NCBI GenBank assembly: GCA_036245525.1
Contig: BTPG01000004.1
Coordinates: 22,724,485-22,788,484, forward strand
Reading direction: 5' to 3'
DNA length: 64,000 nucleotides
DNA from: Semisulcospira habei
Lineage: Eukaryota > Mollusca > Gastropoda > Semisulcospiridae
Positions 1-13,100 of this stretch are shown here, in pieces (within the stretch, counting starts at the first letter, position 1; every line of letters begins with the position of its first letter). A model generated the notes under the pieces. The model was not told the DNA's origin. It saw only the letters and a program-made list of their open reading frames with translations, and made no database searches. The position numbers and the translations under genes are program-made.

Positions 1-175
1 AAGGTCAAGGGTCACAAGAAATCGGGAAATAGGTACAAGATAGCCATATATTGCCCCAAAATGTTTTTTTATCAAGTATTCCTAACTGTAACCCTAAACT
101 TGGTAAAGAGATACCTGATGGTAAGACCTTCCTATGCATATTTATTTGGATGACCCCCTCAGAAAAGTTACTTTT
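1..175. repeat. Fragment of CACGTG-type tandem-repeat element
   Basis: The sequence repeats the monomer seen at 3300-4050 and 30900-31300: a 'ggtcaaggtcacaag' stretch, then 'aaataggt', a T-rich tract, 'cttggtacagagatacctga' and 'aagacctttctatgcata'. Only about one monomer is present and the element's ends are not visible, so it is a partial copy cut by the window edge. Confidence 0.7.
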
Positions 176-1685
176 TGTCACTCTCCTGTCATGTCGTGAT
201 TTGGAAGCGCAGCTTAATATGTATTAATTTTTGATTATCCAAGGAAAACCCCTTTACTGACAATGTGTTCATTTTTCTAAGACATTTCATCATATGAACA
301 GGTCTTTTTTGTGACATGTTCCTAAATACTGGCATACATCAGTCATTCAAAATATGTACTCCACAGCTGACACTTATGGGGTAGGAAACAGTGGTACAGA
401 TAGATTTTGTGCAGCATCGGTGTGAGACAAGGAGAAAACTTATCACTGCTCCGCTTTGCATGATTCAAAATGATATACAGGGTTCATTTTGAAAATGGTC
501 ATTGGCCTCAGAGTATAAAACCCATGGGTCCTTTCTGAAGAGGGGATGTGCGGAAATATAGAAACGTGGGGATGTATATTTATGTCATTAAACCCTCAGC
601 TTAAAATGTTGTGCAAATGTGGACTTGCTCAATGAAAAACGCAATACTGCTCAAGAGTGAGTTGACCATGCAGTTCTTGCATTACCCTCCAGCTGTCACA
701 GCAGATTTAAGTGGTTGGGTGATAACTGATCATAGGCATATGATATGTACTGTACTTTGTGTTTGTTTTGTTTTTTTCTTCCACTGTCAATCTTTGACTT
801 TCAGCTGTGTGGCTTTACTTATCGTATCAGAATTGCTAACCACATGGTTCATTTCACAAGTTTTACAGATGTACTGTACATGACACACGCCAGCAAACAG
901 AATGACTTGACTATGATCCGTGTCCATACAAGTCTCCGTAGGCATGCACACAACTAAAAATGACATCAGCTCCACTTTTCTCCCAAATAGCTTGTATAAA
1001 GTCAGCACTTTGTCAATGTAAATGTGAATAATGTTACATGTAGTTGAAATATGTTCTGCAGTAAAGCTGTATTTTGAGGGGGAGCTGGGTGGCTCGGTGG
1101 TAGTGTGTTTTTGTTTCCTTATAATTTGTAACCAAAAACTGCTGGGAAACTGAGATTCAGCTAGAGAGATAGGTACATCCACTACCAATCTGTTTACAAA
1201 CATCTTTCAACCAGAGATGTTCATCGACCTGCTTTCACGGAGACACCAAAGGAACATGTAGCATTTCTTGCAGCAGGTATATTAAAACAAATTCACATCA
1301 ATTAATGTTTGTAGATGATGCCAGTAAAAATAAAAAATAAAAACTGTCTGTGACAACACTCTTTGGTGTTCTTTTTCATCAGTGAAGCTGTGAATGATTG
1401 AATGAATGTAAACATGTAATGTAAACATTCTCACACAATGCCTACCTGAAAAAAATGAATGAACAAATGTAACGAGGTAACCAGTGTGCATTTTTATCCA
1501 AGACTGAATCCGGTTTTTTGGTTTATGGTTTAACATTCACATTCCCACAGTGATGATAATCGCATATTTAAAAAATAAAAATAAAAAAATACCACGCGTT
1601 AAATTTTTTTTTGCTTTGGGTTTAAAGTGTGTTTGTTTCATTTAGCGAAGTAGAAAATGTATGGGTTTCAAATGTGAGCAGGAAA
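176..1685. other. No supported gene
   Basis: AT-rich sequence with only short open frames (longest 138 codons, antisense), none resembling a known domain or showing paired splice sites in a consistent frame. I see nothing supportable here. Confidence 0.5.
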
Positions 1686-1689
1686 AAAA

Positions 1690-1752
1690 AGTCGGGACTT
1701 GAACCCTGGTCACCTGCGTGGCAAAAACAATACCTTACCACTGCACTAACTA
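1690..1752 (-). repeat. tRNA-Gly-like pseudogene or SINE head
   Basis: Read on the minus strand there is an A-box-like 'AGTGCAGTGGTAAGG', an anticodon-region 'TTGCCACGC' like tRNA-Gly(GCC), a B box 'GGTTCAAGTCC', and then a run of T that could stop polymerase III. Only about three base pairs of the T stem hold and the acceptor stem does not close, so this is a tRNA-derived relic, not a working tRNA gene. Confidence 0.5.
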
Positions 1753-3206
1753 AATTACTAAGAAACAGCACGTGCATTTAATTACTTATAGATAAACGTT
1801 TTCATCCCGTATCTGCCGTTGTTGTTTGTTCCAGTTTACTGTCACAAATAGTGATCGAGGACTAGCAGTTTGGGCGTAGTTTGCAACAGTTTGGGCGTAG
1901 GTTTTCCCTTGTAGGTTTAAAATAGTCGTTTTCCCTTCTTTCTCGTGCGTGCTTGTGACCGGCTACGGCGGAGATATGATCTGCCGGAAGTCAGACATCG
2001 CTTGTATCCCTTATTGAATATGCACTCGAAAACGACCCAAAGTGCCAAATTTTGTGCGGGACCCCATATTTTCTTCATAATCAATGTGATAGTTATAACA
2101 TAAAGTACGACTTTATTGAATAAAAAGGGCCTGAGCAATTGCCCAACATTGCAAACACTTGTAATGTTATTGATAACATCCGGGCAATTTGCGAATTTAC
2201 AACATAAACTTTTCTCGATTGCACTTAGAATTCCAATTATCAGAACACACTTTTTTTTACGAGAAAATACTAACATACTTTATGAAGTGACCGAAATGTT
2301 TCTTTATCATTTTAACACACTATTCGATAAAATTTTATTGTGTTCTGAAATCAGCTATTTTGCGTGTTTTCGCTCAAGGGGTAGGTCACGCAAAAGGCTC
2401 AAACTTACAAATATGCCCGGGACCATGGGTCTTTCAGGGTGGCAATAGCCTCCAGACTCAATAAGGCTCTCAAAAAACCCTATAAGCGGCAGTTTTCAAT
2501 TAAAAAATATAGGTATAGTATACAACCTTAAGGTAAATGTAAGCTCTTATTCTCATAAGAATGCGCGTGCATCAACATGTCACCTTCCAGTCAGCAGAAA
2601 AAATTGGTGAAGCAAACTTCACTTTTTTTTTAACAAGGAAAGTTACAAGTGGTAAAATTACAGTTTTGAAGAAGTACTATAGTTGCTATATGGCCCTGGC
2701 TCAGATTTACTGTCAAGAAGTTGTGACACTCCAAATCCAAAATTAAAGTCCATATTTTAAAGATAGAGACATATGAAACTTCAAATTTAAAACAAGACAC
2801 CACATCCTGTGGTATTTTTGAAATGATAAAACCTTTTTTATGTTATTTCACTGCACTAACAGTTAGCATTATGTACATAACCATTTACACCGGCACCTTG
2901 GCAAGATTATCAGCTAGTGTAATCTTATCAGCTAGAGTGAATGCAAAGTTTTCGGTCCAAAGAAACTGAACATTTTTAGGAAGAAGAAAGTGTACATAAC
3001 ATTTATCAATTTTCAAAAGAAAATGATCTCTCTAATACTTGATGCCTGATTAAAAAACCATTACCTAACCTAAACAGAACAAATCATTGGTTGTGATACT
3101 TATTTTCACAGCTAAAAACAACAACAACCGGCTTTTAATGTAAGTGGTATGAAAAATAGGCAGGCAATGATAGACACGTCTATTCTGTGTAAATAAGACA
3201 CTTTTT
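1753..3206. other. No supported gene
   Basis: AT-rich, with overlapping short frames on both strands and no recognisable protein family. No terminal repeats or duplicated flanks were seen. Confidence 0.45.
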
Positions 3207-4200
3207 GGCTCACGTGCGAAGCAAAAGTGAGTCAATGTTTTGGGCCAGTGGTCTTCCAGCGTCCGTCCTCCGTCGTCTGTGGTAAACTTTAATGTTGGCA
3301 TTTTCTCGGAGACTATTCAAGCCACATTCTTCAAACTTGGCTCAAGGATACTTTGTGGTAAGACCTTTCTAAACATACCAATTTGAGTGACCTCTCACAA
3401 AGGTCAAGGTCACAGGAGATCAGGAAATAGGTCAAAAATAGCTATATTTTGATTTATTTTTTCTCAAATACTATTCACAACTTCAAACCCAAACTTGGTA
3501 CAGAGATACCTGATAGTAAGACCTATCTATGCATACCAATTTAGATGACCCCTCACAAGGGTCACAAGGGCTCAGGAAATAGGTCTGAAATAGCCATATT
3601 TTGACAAAAGATGTTTTTTCTCAAATACTATTCACAACTTTAAACCCAAACTTGCTACAGAGATACCTGATGGAAAGACCTTTCTATGCACACTAATTTG
3701 GTTGATCCCTCGGAAAGGTCAAGGGTTATGAGCGCTCAGGAAATAGGTCTAAAATAGCCATATTTTGACAAAGATGTTTTTTTCTCAAATACTATTCACA
3801 ACTTAAAACTCAAATTTGGTACAGAGATGTACCTGATGGTAGACCTATCTATGCATACTAATTTGGATGACCTCTTGGAAAGGTTAAGGTCACAAGAGGC
3901 TCGCAAATGTGTGTAAAATGCTGATGTTTGATAAAATTGTAGGTATTCCCAAATCTTTGCAAATTTTTCAACCAAATTTGGTACAATGATAGCTGATGAT
4001 AGGACCTTTCTATGCATACTAATTTAGTCAACTAATCACAAAGGTCAAGTGTGACGGGGGTTGACAGATGTGTGAAAAATGCTTGCATTTTCAGAAAACA
4101 TGGATTTTGCTGCTGCGAAAGCCAGCCCTTGTCAAAAAGGTCACACATATAATGTAAATCAGTCATACACGTGAGCCATAATGGCTTTGCCTATCTTGTT
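3207..4200 (+). mobile_element. CACGTG-bounded element with internal tandem repeats
   Basis: It starts with 'GGCTCACGTGCGAAGC' and ends with 'CACGTGAGCC' about 30 bp before 'CTATCTTGTT', giving a short terminal inverted repeat GGCTCACGTG/CACGTGAGCC. The interior is about five degenerate monomers of roughly 130-150 bp, each carrying 'aaggtcaaggtcaca', 'aaataggt', 'ctcaaatactattcacaac' and 'gagatacctgatgg'. A second copy is at 30050-31621. No coding capacity is visible, so it is a non-autonomous element of unknown superfamily. From memory, similar repeats are common in mollusc genomes. Confidence 0.7.
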
Positions 4201-4436
4201 AGACATGAAAATGGCTACAAATGTATTCTAATTGGTACATGTATTTGTGGTATTCAAAGATGCACATAACCATGGTAAGAACTACCATAAAACAGGCATA
4301 CATCCTAATACACTGGTCAGAAATGCTAAATGAGGTCCTTAAGTACATAACTTCACAGCGTGACATTGCAAGGAATACGCTTAAAGTGGCATCCAAATTA
4401 AAGAAAAACAAAATCATACCAGCACAACAGCTACAC

Positions 4437-4640
4437 TGTATTAATGCACCTAATTTCTGTGTATGGTGGGGGGACGGGGGAGGGAGGGGGGGGGGGTTGG
4501 GGGGAAGGAATATGCAGATAAATGGTGGACAACTGTATTAATGCACCTAATTTCTGTGTATGGTGGGGGGACGGGGGAGGGAGGGGGGGGCAGGGGGGGG
4601 GGGGGGGGGAAGGAATATGCAGATAAATGGTGGACAACTG
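4437..4640. repeat. Two-copy tandem duplication with G-rich core
   Basis: A unit of about 100-110 bp beginning 'tattaatgcacctaatttct' is repeated head to tail. Each copy carries a long run of G tracts ('gggggacgggggagggaggg') and ends with 'gaatatgcagataaatggtg'. The copies differ mainly in G-tract length. The antisense proline-rich frames here are by-products of the G tracts. Confidence 0.85.
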
Positions 4641-7086
4641 AGTACATAATTTTACAACAAACTTATTAGTTTGTGGCAGTTTTCCATGGTTGAGCAAAAC
4701 ATTTTTTAGCCACCACCTGCATCAGTATGTATGACCTTGTGTGGAACTCACCACAACTAATGCAGTACTGTAAAAACGTGATGTCATCTCTTCCAAAACA
4801 AAAATATTTCATATTATGATGATGTGTACATAAACTCACAACACTGAATACAGTGCTTGTAGTAAAGTTACGCACATCTCTCATTTAATATTTATTTCAG
4901 CAAAATGCCTCAAAACGACCTAAGCTCTGTCAGGTATTATGTTATTTGGATTCTGAAATAATAGAAATGTGGTATGGCTACATCCATGATAATCTTGGAT
5001 AAATTTCAACCAAATGATGAAAATACTTTAAGGATGGGAATATAGGCCTTACAACCTCGGTTGAAACCAAAATCAGCAGGGGTGCAGTTGGCGCTTGACG
5101 AAATTCAACTATTTTGTGTACAATAGCAATTGCTTTCATTCTAACTCTTAGTGATCGAGAAGATTAAAATTATACGTAATTGTATTGTGTACATAATCTT
5201 CACAACAAAGACATTTCGGGTACCTCGATAAGACCTTTTTTTAATGTTGATATTCAACTGTGAAAGCACCAGCAACTTAAACTAATACCTTTGAAATACA
5301 TTGCTAAGTCAGAAACTTTCATCTAAATCAACAAAATGAAGATGCTTACGTAGTTCTCTAAACAAAACAGCGGAAGAAATGCTTTTTTTTTTCAGTACAT
5401 AACTCATACAAGAAGACGATTTACAACAAAAACTTACCTGAATTTTCTCTTCCGCCGACAGACATTTTTCCGCGCGGCTGCTACGTTACACAACGTTGGT
5501 GGGAATTATTAGCCCGCGAGTGTAAAAATGTAAGAGTAAGTTGCCTACTTCCGAATTCCACTGCTTCAAAAAAAGGTCATAACTTTCTGATTACAACAGA
5601 ATGCACGCAGCACACAGCAATGCTGTTTTGTCCTCTAAATGGCGAAGATTTTTTGTTTTTTATAGTCTGATAGCCAATTAGCCTGCATCAGATAGAAATT
5701 AATATTTTTTGTGGGGTCAATCATCATTGTGAATAAAGACTGACGATTTTTAAAAAATTGCTGGTATATTATTACGACATCGAGTTATGACCATATCCGG
5801 TCCGAAAAATCGATCATAGCACGCGTTTTAAGCGACACAATTTCAAAACCGAATTTGTTTCAGAGACTGTGGACTCTTGCTGTGCTGCTACAGTCAAGAG
5901 CAATGTGGTAGGCACAAAATTGTTGTTGGTGTTGACCGATAAATCAGCTTACCGATAACCGTGTCACAAAATCAGCGGTCACACACGGCGCCAAAAACGC
6001 AAAAGAAAAGAAAATTCATCAATTAATTAACAAAATTTGGACGAGAAAAAAATCTCTACATAACTTCAACCTTTCATCTGAAAGATGCTAGCTGTCATTA
6101 CTTTTAAACTTCAACAAGTTTGAAGTACTTTAATATTGTCTTAAAGTTAGCGGGTGCAGAAAACGGGCCCTGTACTGTAAATCTGAGCCAAGGCATACAT
6201 ATATCTAGGCTCATTTGTCAACAGACCTGCCTTTCCATTTAAATTATAATTCTTTCTTACTAGTTGTATGATGCCCTTTTGAAAAATGCAAAGCAATACA
6301 AAAAATGTACACATTCGCAGTGTTCAGCAGCGACACCATGAGTGACGTCTTGACCATCAGAACAGCAGTTACTTGCACCTCATGCTGTGGTGCAAGCGGG
6401 CACAGTGTGTGGGTCAGACTGACAACACACTCCAGACAATAATCTACCTGGACAGGGATCACATCAAGCAGAACTTAGGCATACATTGCAGATCACTTCA
6501 GCTCAGCAAACCATTCTATGAGAGACATGAAGTTGGTGCCGATTGAGGTGGTCCACAACGAACAATGAGAAGGCCAGGAGAGAATGGGAGCATTCTGGTG
6601 GAACAAGCTGAGGACTCTGTGGCAGGATGGTCTGAATACAATACAAACATTGACTGGCTGTAAGTGTAAACGTTCACCATCTGAGCATAGAGTCCTGTCA
6701 TGTGATTTGTAGCTCGAGTCCCCCTTGTTCTGTCTTGCCCTTCTGCTTTTCAGACCCCTGTTCCTGCCATGACGGTGAGCTTGAAACCTCACAGGGTGAG
6801 CCTGTAAGTGCTTTCATGTACACTGCTCTTGTGGATGCACTGTGGGAGGGTCGGTGCACTTGTGCATGCATGCTCACCTGTACTTTCACTTACACTACGC
6901 ACACATGTGAGAGGGTGGGTTGAGCGTGGGCATGTGTGTATGTTGTGTGTGTCTTGCTCTGTGGGAAGGTGGGGACATGCGCACTCACACACGCTTACCC
7001 ATACCTTTTCGTGGCTGTGCGTGTGCGGGGGTGTGGGTGAGCATGTGAGTGCTTGCTGAATTCTTTACACGGTTACTGTTTTTCAG
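4641..7086. other. Upstream or intronic sequence with no confirmed exon
   Basis: CDIN1 lacks its N-terminal exons, so this stretch was searched for them on the + strand without a convincing hit. A GC-richer patch at 5440-5520 carries a minus-strand ATG followed after 28 nt by a GTAAGT donor, which could be a divergent first exon but has no supported second exon. 6800-7060 is GT/CA-rich. Confidence 0.4.
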
Positions 7087-7151
7087 AAAAAGATGAAGAG
7101 AACCCACTACAGGCATACCTCCCTGCAAGCGCAGGAGAAGTACTATGAACA
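7087..7151 (+). CDS. CDIN1: CDIN1 exon (KRTH segment)
   Basis: Acceptor 'tttttcag' and donor 'gtaaga' flank 65 nt that begin on a codon boundary and end two bases into a codon. It encodes [12 protein letters not shown]...KYYEQ, aligning with human CDIN1 '[20 protein letters not shown]'. It is the first exon that could be identified. Confidence 0.88.
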
Positions 7152-10100
7152 GTAAGAGTGTTAATTCTTTGTGACCTTTTGTGTATGCAGCCACCAGTAC
7201 TGTTTACAGTACAAGTACCTGTGGGTGCATGCACAAGGGGGTTACTCTTGATATAACATGAAAGTCTAAATTTCTGCCCAAACGCAAATGAAGCCATTTA
7301 GCCCCAGCACACTGCAGCAGTAGATTGATTGAACATGATAAATCAAGGGTAGTGCCAGATTAGCTTGGTGCCATCCGGTGCCAAGCTAGTCTGGCGCTAC
7401 CCTTCAGTTATCGTGCCCGATCCATCGGTTACATAGTCGTTAGATGACACCTCCAAAATTCAGAAAATGCAGCCTTGGGGGAGAATGAATTGATGAATTA
7501 CTTAATTACTTTTATTTAACTGTTGTACGAGAATTCATCTTTGGCTACTGGTAAATGATCAGCATTATTATCCCTTTTCATTCTGATCACCCATTGCTTG
7601 AAATATATTTGACTGATAGTTCAAGGGTGGTGTCAGAACAGCTTGATGCCTGAGGCGCAAAACTGTTCTTGCACGATGCTTGAACTAGAACAGTTTGGTC
7701 TGTCTCTTAACGTGTAATGTAGCCTTCACAACAAATTTTAAAGACAATCAGCCTCAGAATGTAATGGTGTTGATATTTCAATTGCTCATCCATTCACTTT
7801 TCTGTGCCATTTACATTTCATTAGTATACTCTTGTCTAAAGCATGTTTTTGTTGTTGTCGCTATTTCTGTTTTTCTACTTCCCTGTAGGTTTCACACCAA
7901 AGCTGAAGCAAAGGAAGACCACATACTTGTCAAAATGGCAAACAAGGTAAATTTTGTTCATGCATCCATCATGCACTTTCATAACCCTTTCTGCATGCAT
8001 CCATGTTTCTCTTTACAGTATTGGTGGTTGCTTGCACACAAGGTTAAGCTAGCTTATAATCAGATGCAGTTGATTTGTCTTCTGCACATGGCACTAAAAG
8101 TGGGAGTTTTATGGTAGCAAACAGAACAAACTACAGTAGAACCTCTTTAATGGTCACCGGATTTTACGGTCACCTTCCATTTACGGTCACTTTTGCAATG
8201 TACGGATGGTCTACTGCTGAAAGCGGCCAACACTCAGAAATATTGGAGCCAAAAATGCAAAAATACCTGAAATTTACGGCCATGGCCAGACCGGCACAGT
8301 AAAGCTGTCACGCACAACAGGTCAATGACTGCTCTCTCAACACTTGGCCAGCCGCTACAAACCTTGGCAAAGCCGAGTGCTGTGTTGTTACGTGTTACGT
8401 GGTGGAGTTGTAGTCGAAGTATGATAAACACACCAGACACACACGCATGTAGAGTTCTTTTAAATAGACCTCATTCAGCTGCAATCCGTCAACCGTGGCT
8501 TAAGGATGTAGACAATACTGGAGTAACAGTTCCAACAATATTTAATTCAGCGATGCGATATCCTCACAGTAATGCTCTTTCAAATGCACAAACTACTGAA
8601 TACAAAGTCTCTTCTGCTATGTCCATACTACGACTCAAAGTTTCTCATACACAGCGTCTCTCGCAATAAACTGCGTATCTCTACAACTGACAAAGCAAGA
8701 CAATGTACTAACGGGCTTTCCCAGCGCCCTCCTTATATACACTATCAAAATCTAGAATCTTCTACAGAAATCATGTAACTCAACTAATCAGAACAAAACG
8801 CGCAGCCGAAACTCATTAACATAAACTTTCCAGAAACAATATATCAGGCTACAAAAACACGGCTGCTCACTTTAGCTCTAAATTCTAGCATATAATAAAG
8901 ACACATAAAAGTATGGTATCCCTATCTATGATAGCTCAAAAAGGTACGAGAACATTCACCAAACAAAATAAAAGCTGCTCACTACACGCGCACAGGAAAA
9001 CAAAAAGCGAAAATATTGCGATGTCACCTAACCGACGTGACACTTACGAGGCCACTAGACAGTGCGACCCTTCTACAACGCACCGGACTAAACGCAACAA
9101 AACGAAAACGGCTCTACTCGCGAACAAAAGAAAAACTTACTAAAAAGGCACGAAATCATAACCATGATAGCTCAAATAAACAACATATCGTTACCTACGA
9201 ATAACACGTACGCTCTCACAGGATAACACAACCACAATCGTAACATTACCCCCCCCCCTCTTAAGAATGAAATTTCACAAAAATTTCTTCTCAAATTTCA
9301 AAAATACGGTTGTGGCTGTGTACACCTACACAAAACCCTAAACAAAATAACTACACATCAAAAATCGAATTAAAAAAACGTCTCACAGTTCCTGTAAACA
9401 GTCCTGAGCATCGAAATGTTTCATACAAAAGTTCTGGACACACAAATGTTCATTTAAACTGCTCTGCTCAGGTAATCTGCTCCAAAGTTCTGCGAACCCT
9501 TGATAGACTGTAGTTTAATGTCAAAATTCTGCAAGAACATCGCCCATCTCATAATACGAGAATTAGTAAACTTTGCAGAGTTTAGATAGTTCAAGGGCTG
9601 ATGGTCTGTTTGGAGAACAAATGGCACTCCCAGAAGGTACAGTTCGAATCGCCTTACTCCCCAAATGATGGCTAGGCACTCCTTCTCGATGGTCGAGTAG
9701 TTTCTCTCAGCTCTGGTCAACTTTTTGCTGGCGTAGCTCACTGGGTGGAGTTTTCCGTTATCTTCTTGCATCAAGACAGCACCTACTCCTTCGTTGGAGG
9801 CGTCTGTTCTCAGGAAGAACGTTTTCAACGGGTCAGGAAGGTGTAGAATAGGCTTCTCGGTTAGGATGTCTCGAACCGCCTGGAATGCTCGCTCTTGGGC
9901 ATCTTCCCACTTCACTATGTTAGGTTGTCCTTTCCTCAGCAAATCAGTCAGGGGTGCTGTAACTGCCGCAAAGTTTGGTATGAACTCCCGGTAGTAGTTC
10001 GCCAAGCCCATAAATGAGCGGACTTGCATCTTGGTCGTAGGTCGCGGGGCATCCCTGATCTTCTGCACGTTGGCGTCGTGTAGTCCCTTTAAACCTTCGC

Positions 10101-13100
10101 TCAATTTATGTCCAATGAAGTCTATGTTGTCAGCTCCAAGAATACACTTGCTTGGACGGATGGTGAAATTCGCATCGGACAGTCTTTGGAACAGTTCTCA
10201 GAGGGCTTTGAGGTGGTCCTCCCAAGTTTTGGTATGGATCAAAATGTCATCCCAGTAAAAGACCACATTTTGCATATCTTCTAGGATCTTTTTCAGTCCT
10301 CTCTTTAATGTGGCACCACTGTTCACCATACCAAAAGGCATCTTCAGGAACTCCCAATGACCGTCGGGTATGACGAACGCTGTCTTGGGGATATCTTTTT
10401 CTGCAACCTTGATTTGCCAATACCCTTTGCTTAGGTCAATTTTGGAGAAAAATCGGTCTCCACTGACCTTCTGGAACAGTTCTTCTGCTGTGGGCATAGG
10501 CTCTGGATCAAAGAGTGTTAGTTTATTGAGTCGGCGATAGTCCACACACACTCGGTTGGATCCATCTGGTTTCTTCACGATGACAACTGGGGACGCATAG
10601 GGTGACTTGGACTCTCTGATGACATTCAGGCTCACCATTTCCTTGATATCCTTTTTCAATTCTTCTCTCGTGTTATAAGGAAGACGATAAGGTTTGCTGC
10701 GAACTGGCTCGTTTGACGTCAGGTTTACCTCGTGCAGGATGGTGTCTGTTGTCCCTGGGTCAAGTGTAAACCGATGCTCGAACTCTTGAGTCAGGACGCG
10801 CAGTTCTTCACGTTGAGTCTGGGTCAGATTCTGACCGAACTGGATATCTTCTACATCCTCTTTATGTCGGAGTTCATTAAGGTCAAATAGGTTCTCATCG
10901 TCTAGTCTTTCATCATCAGCAAGACGCACCGATTCCGCCAATTTTTGTTTATCTTGACCTCTCTGTAGCTCCACCAGCCTGTCCTCATTTACCACTGCTG
11001 CTTCCGTGTTGTCCGCCACTTTTAGAGGGATGGTCTGGTGACTCTTCTCTGCTTGACTTCTCGTGGTAACGGAACATATTTCAGGTCTCCACTCTGGATC
11101 TGGATCGTCTGCGTTTCTGGCACCATCAATGTTTCCGATGATGAGATCGTAGACTGGCGTCTTCACGCACAACGCCTTCATCTCTCCTGTCAAGTATGGG
11201 GTGTCGACACTGACTTTGGCAAGGGGGATAATCCTTACAGTTCCGTCATCCAAAATGAGGGTGGTCCACTCCTGTAGCTTCTGGTCTTCAGCTATTAGGT
11301 CCTCTCTCACGATGATGCAACTGCAACCAGTGTCTCTCAACACTCTCACTGGTGTGTCGCCGACGAATCTTGACACCACCGGTATGTTCGGCACTTCATT
11401 CTCAGGCAGCGCGATGTTTGAGACTGGTAAAAATGTAGTCCCATCTCCTACTGGGATGCGTCCATTCTTTCTGAAAGATTCGATCAGTTCTGGTGTCGCT
11501 CGCTTTTCTCTGGATTCAAAGTCATTGGATGACGTCACATCATTTGCTAATACAGCGGCAGCTCTGTGTTGAGACGTGGTACTGCTTCTGCCTGCTATCC
11601 CACGATCTTGGTTGGATCTTCTGATGTTGTCGCCTCGGGGAACATCTTTAGAAGGACACCATATCGCTTTGTGACCCTTCTTTCCACAGAGAAAACAGTC
11701 AGGTTCTCCACCTCAAACTGAGTCTAACTGGAAACAGCCTTGACTGTAACCAAATGGCAGGCAAGCACCTCGAAAACGTAAACAGTGAGAGTCTGCGGAC
11801 CCAGTTACCAAGATGTGTTGACAAGTTTGACAATTAATGAGCAGACTACTAGACCACGCCCACAAACGGCACTGTGATTGAGGTAGAACTGTACATGGCA
11901 GTTGACAACTGACACTGAGTAGCCCGTTTTCTCGATTATAATTGGTGGCTCACAAAGCAACACAAAGCCGCTGTGCCTGCTGAACAGGCTACAAGGGTGA
12001 CCGAGCGTGCGGCTGTGGAAAGATCACATTAGTTCGTTAAAAGATGGTGTTCGTTATGCAAGTGTATTCTCTTCGTTCGTTATACACTACTTTTGACTAG
12101 GCCGACAACATCCGGTTTTTTTTTTTTTTTTGCTGCTGACATTTCAAAATCGAAAATGCCAAAAATGTGATTTTTTTGTTGACTTATTGATTTTCAAAAT
12201 GACCTATTGATTTTATGTTCCTTCGGTCATTTGACTTATTGACTGCAAAACTCAACCTAATCACTGAGTAATACAGCACTTCAATTTGCACAATACCAGA
12301 TATACGATCAACCAAATAAAAGTATGCTTTCTAACACACAAATGAAAGATCGAGAAGAAATGAATACAATCTGTAAGCTACTAAAACTCCCCAGCGGGAT
12401 CACGAAAGACAAGTTTGACTCGACTAAAGCTTTCACAAACTAGACATTCACAGCGCAAGGCTTCTTTTACTAGCAACGTTTCAGAATGAACAATATCACG
12501 TATACAAGTGGAACATATGTCCTTAACTTAACATGACTGAAAGTTGAATAAACTCAATATAGTTCAGGTCACGGGACCTTCTCGCCGGAAGCACAACCGT
12601 TAAGCGCAGCTCAACTCGACGCTCTTGCTTCCGCGATAAGGTCTTCCGTAACACAGGCAGCTTTTAAATAATACAATAACTCAGAATGGCACTGTGATAA
12701 AGCTCCTCTCACAATACAGTCACTACGTGGAGATGAAATAAATCACACAATGTACTTTACAAAATTATACGCAAACAAAACTTTGCTTAAACAGGTTAGA
12801 AATATTTAAACGGGACAACCCGACCTGACTAAATGAGGCGCGCCGCGACACTCGCGAAGGCACTCAGGTTCAGCGTCGTAGCCCCACAAGGCGGAGTGAC
12901 ACAGTCAGCCTCCACTCTCAGTACACCATTAGATTAGGAACCATAGGTGCAAAAATACGCATATAAATACATAACAAAAGAAACACGATAATCACATCAC
13001 CCTTCCCGTAACTTTAATTGCCGTCTTTTATATTCCCTTCACCACTCTCCTACAACAATAAATTCAACCTCAACATATTCCCTTCACCTCTCTCCCGCAA

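Noticed and set aside
1690..1752. Functional tRNA-Gly gene
   Set aside because: T stem and acceptor stem do not pair.
4431..4697. Proline-rich minus-strand frame
   Set aside because: Produced by G tracts read in antisense.
5437..5474. Minus-strand ATG with 28 nt (MSVGGRENS) and GTAAGT donor
   Set aside because: Could be a divergent first exon, but no second exon or homologue was found.
6754..6795. Short exon-like stretch 'TPVPAMTVSLKPHR' before CDIN1
   Set aside because: It vaguely recalls human 'VPPTRQSLRKLK', but no neighbouring exon supplies the rest and joining it directly to 7087 would drop about 18 conserved residues.
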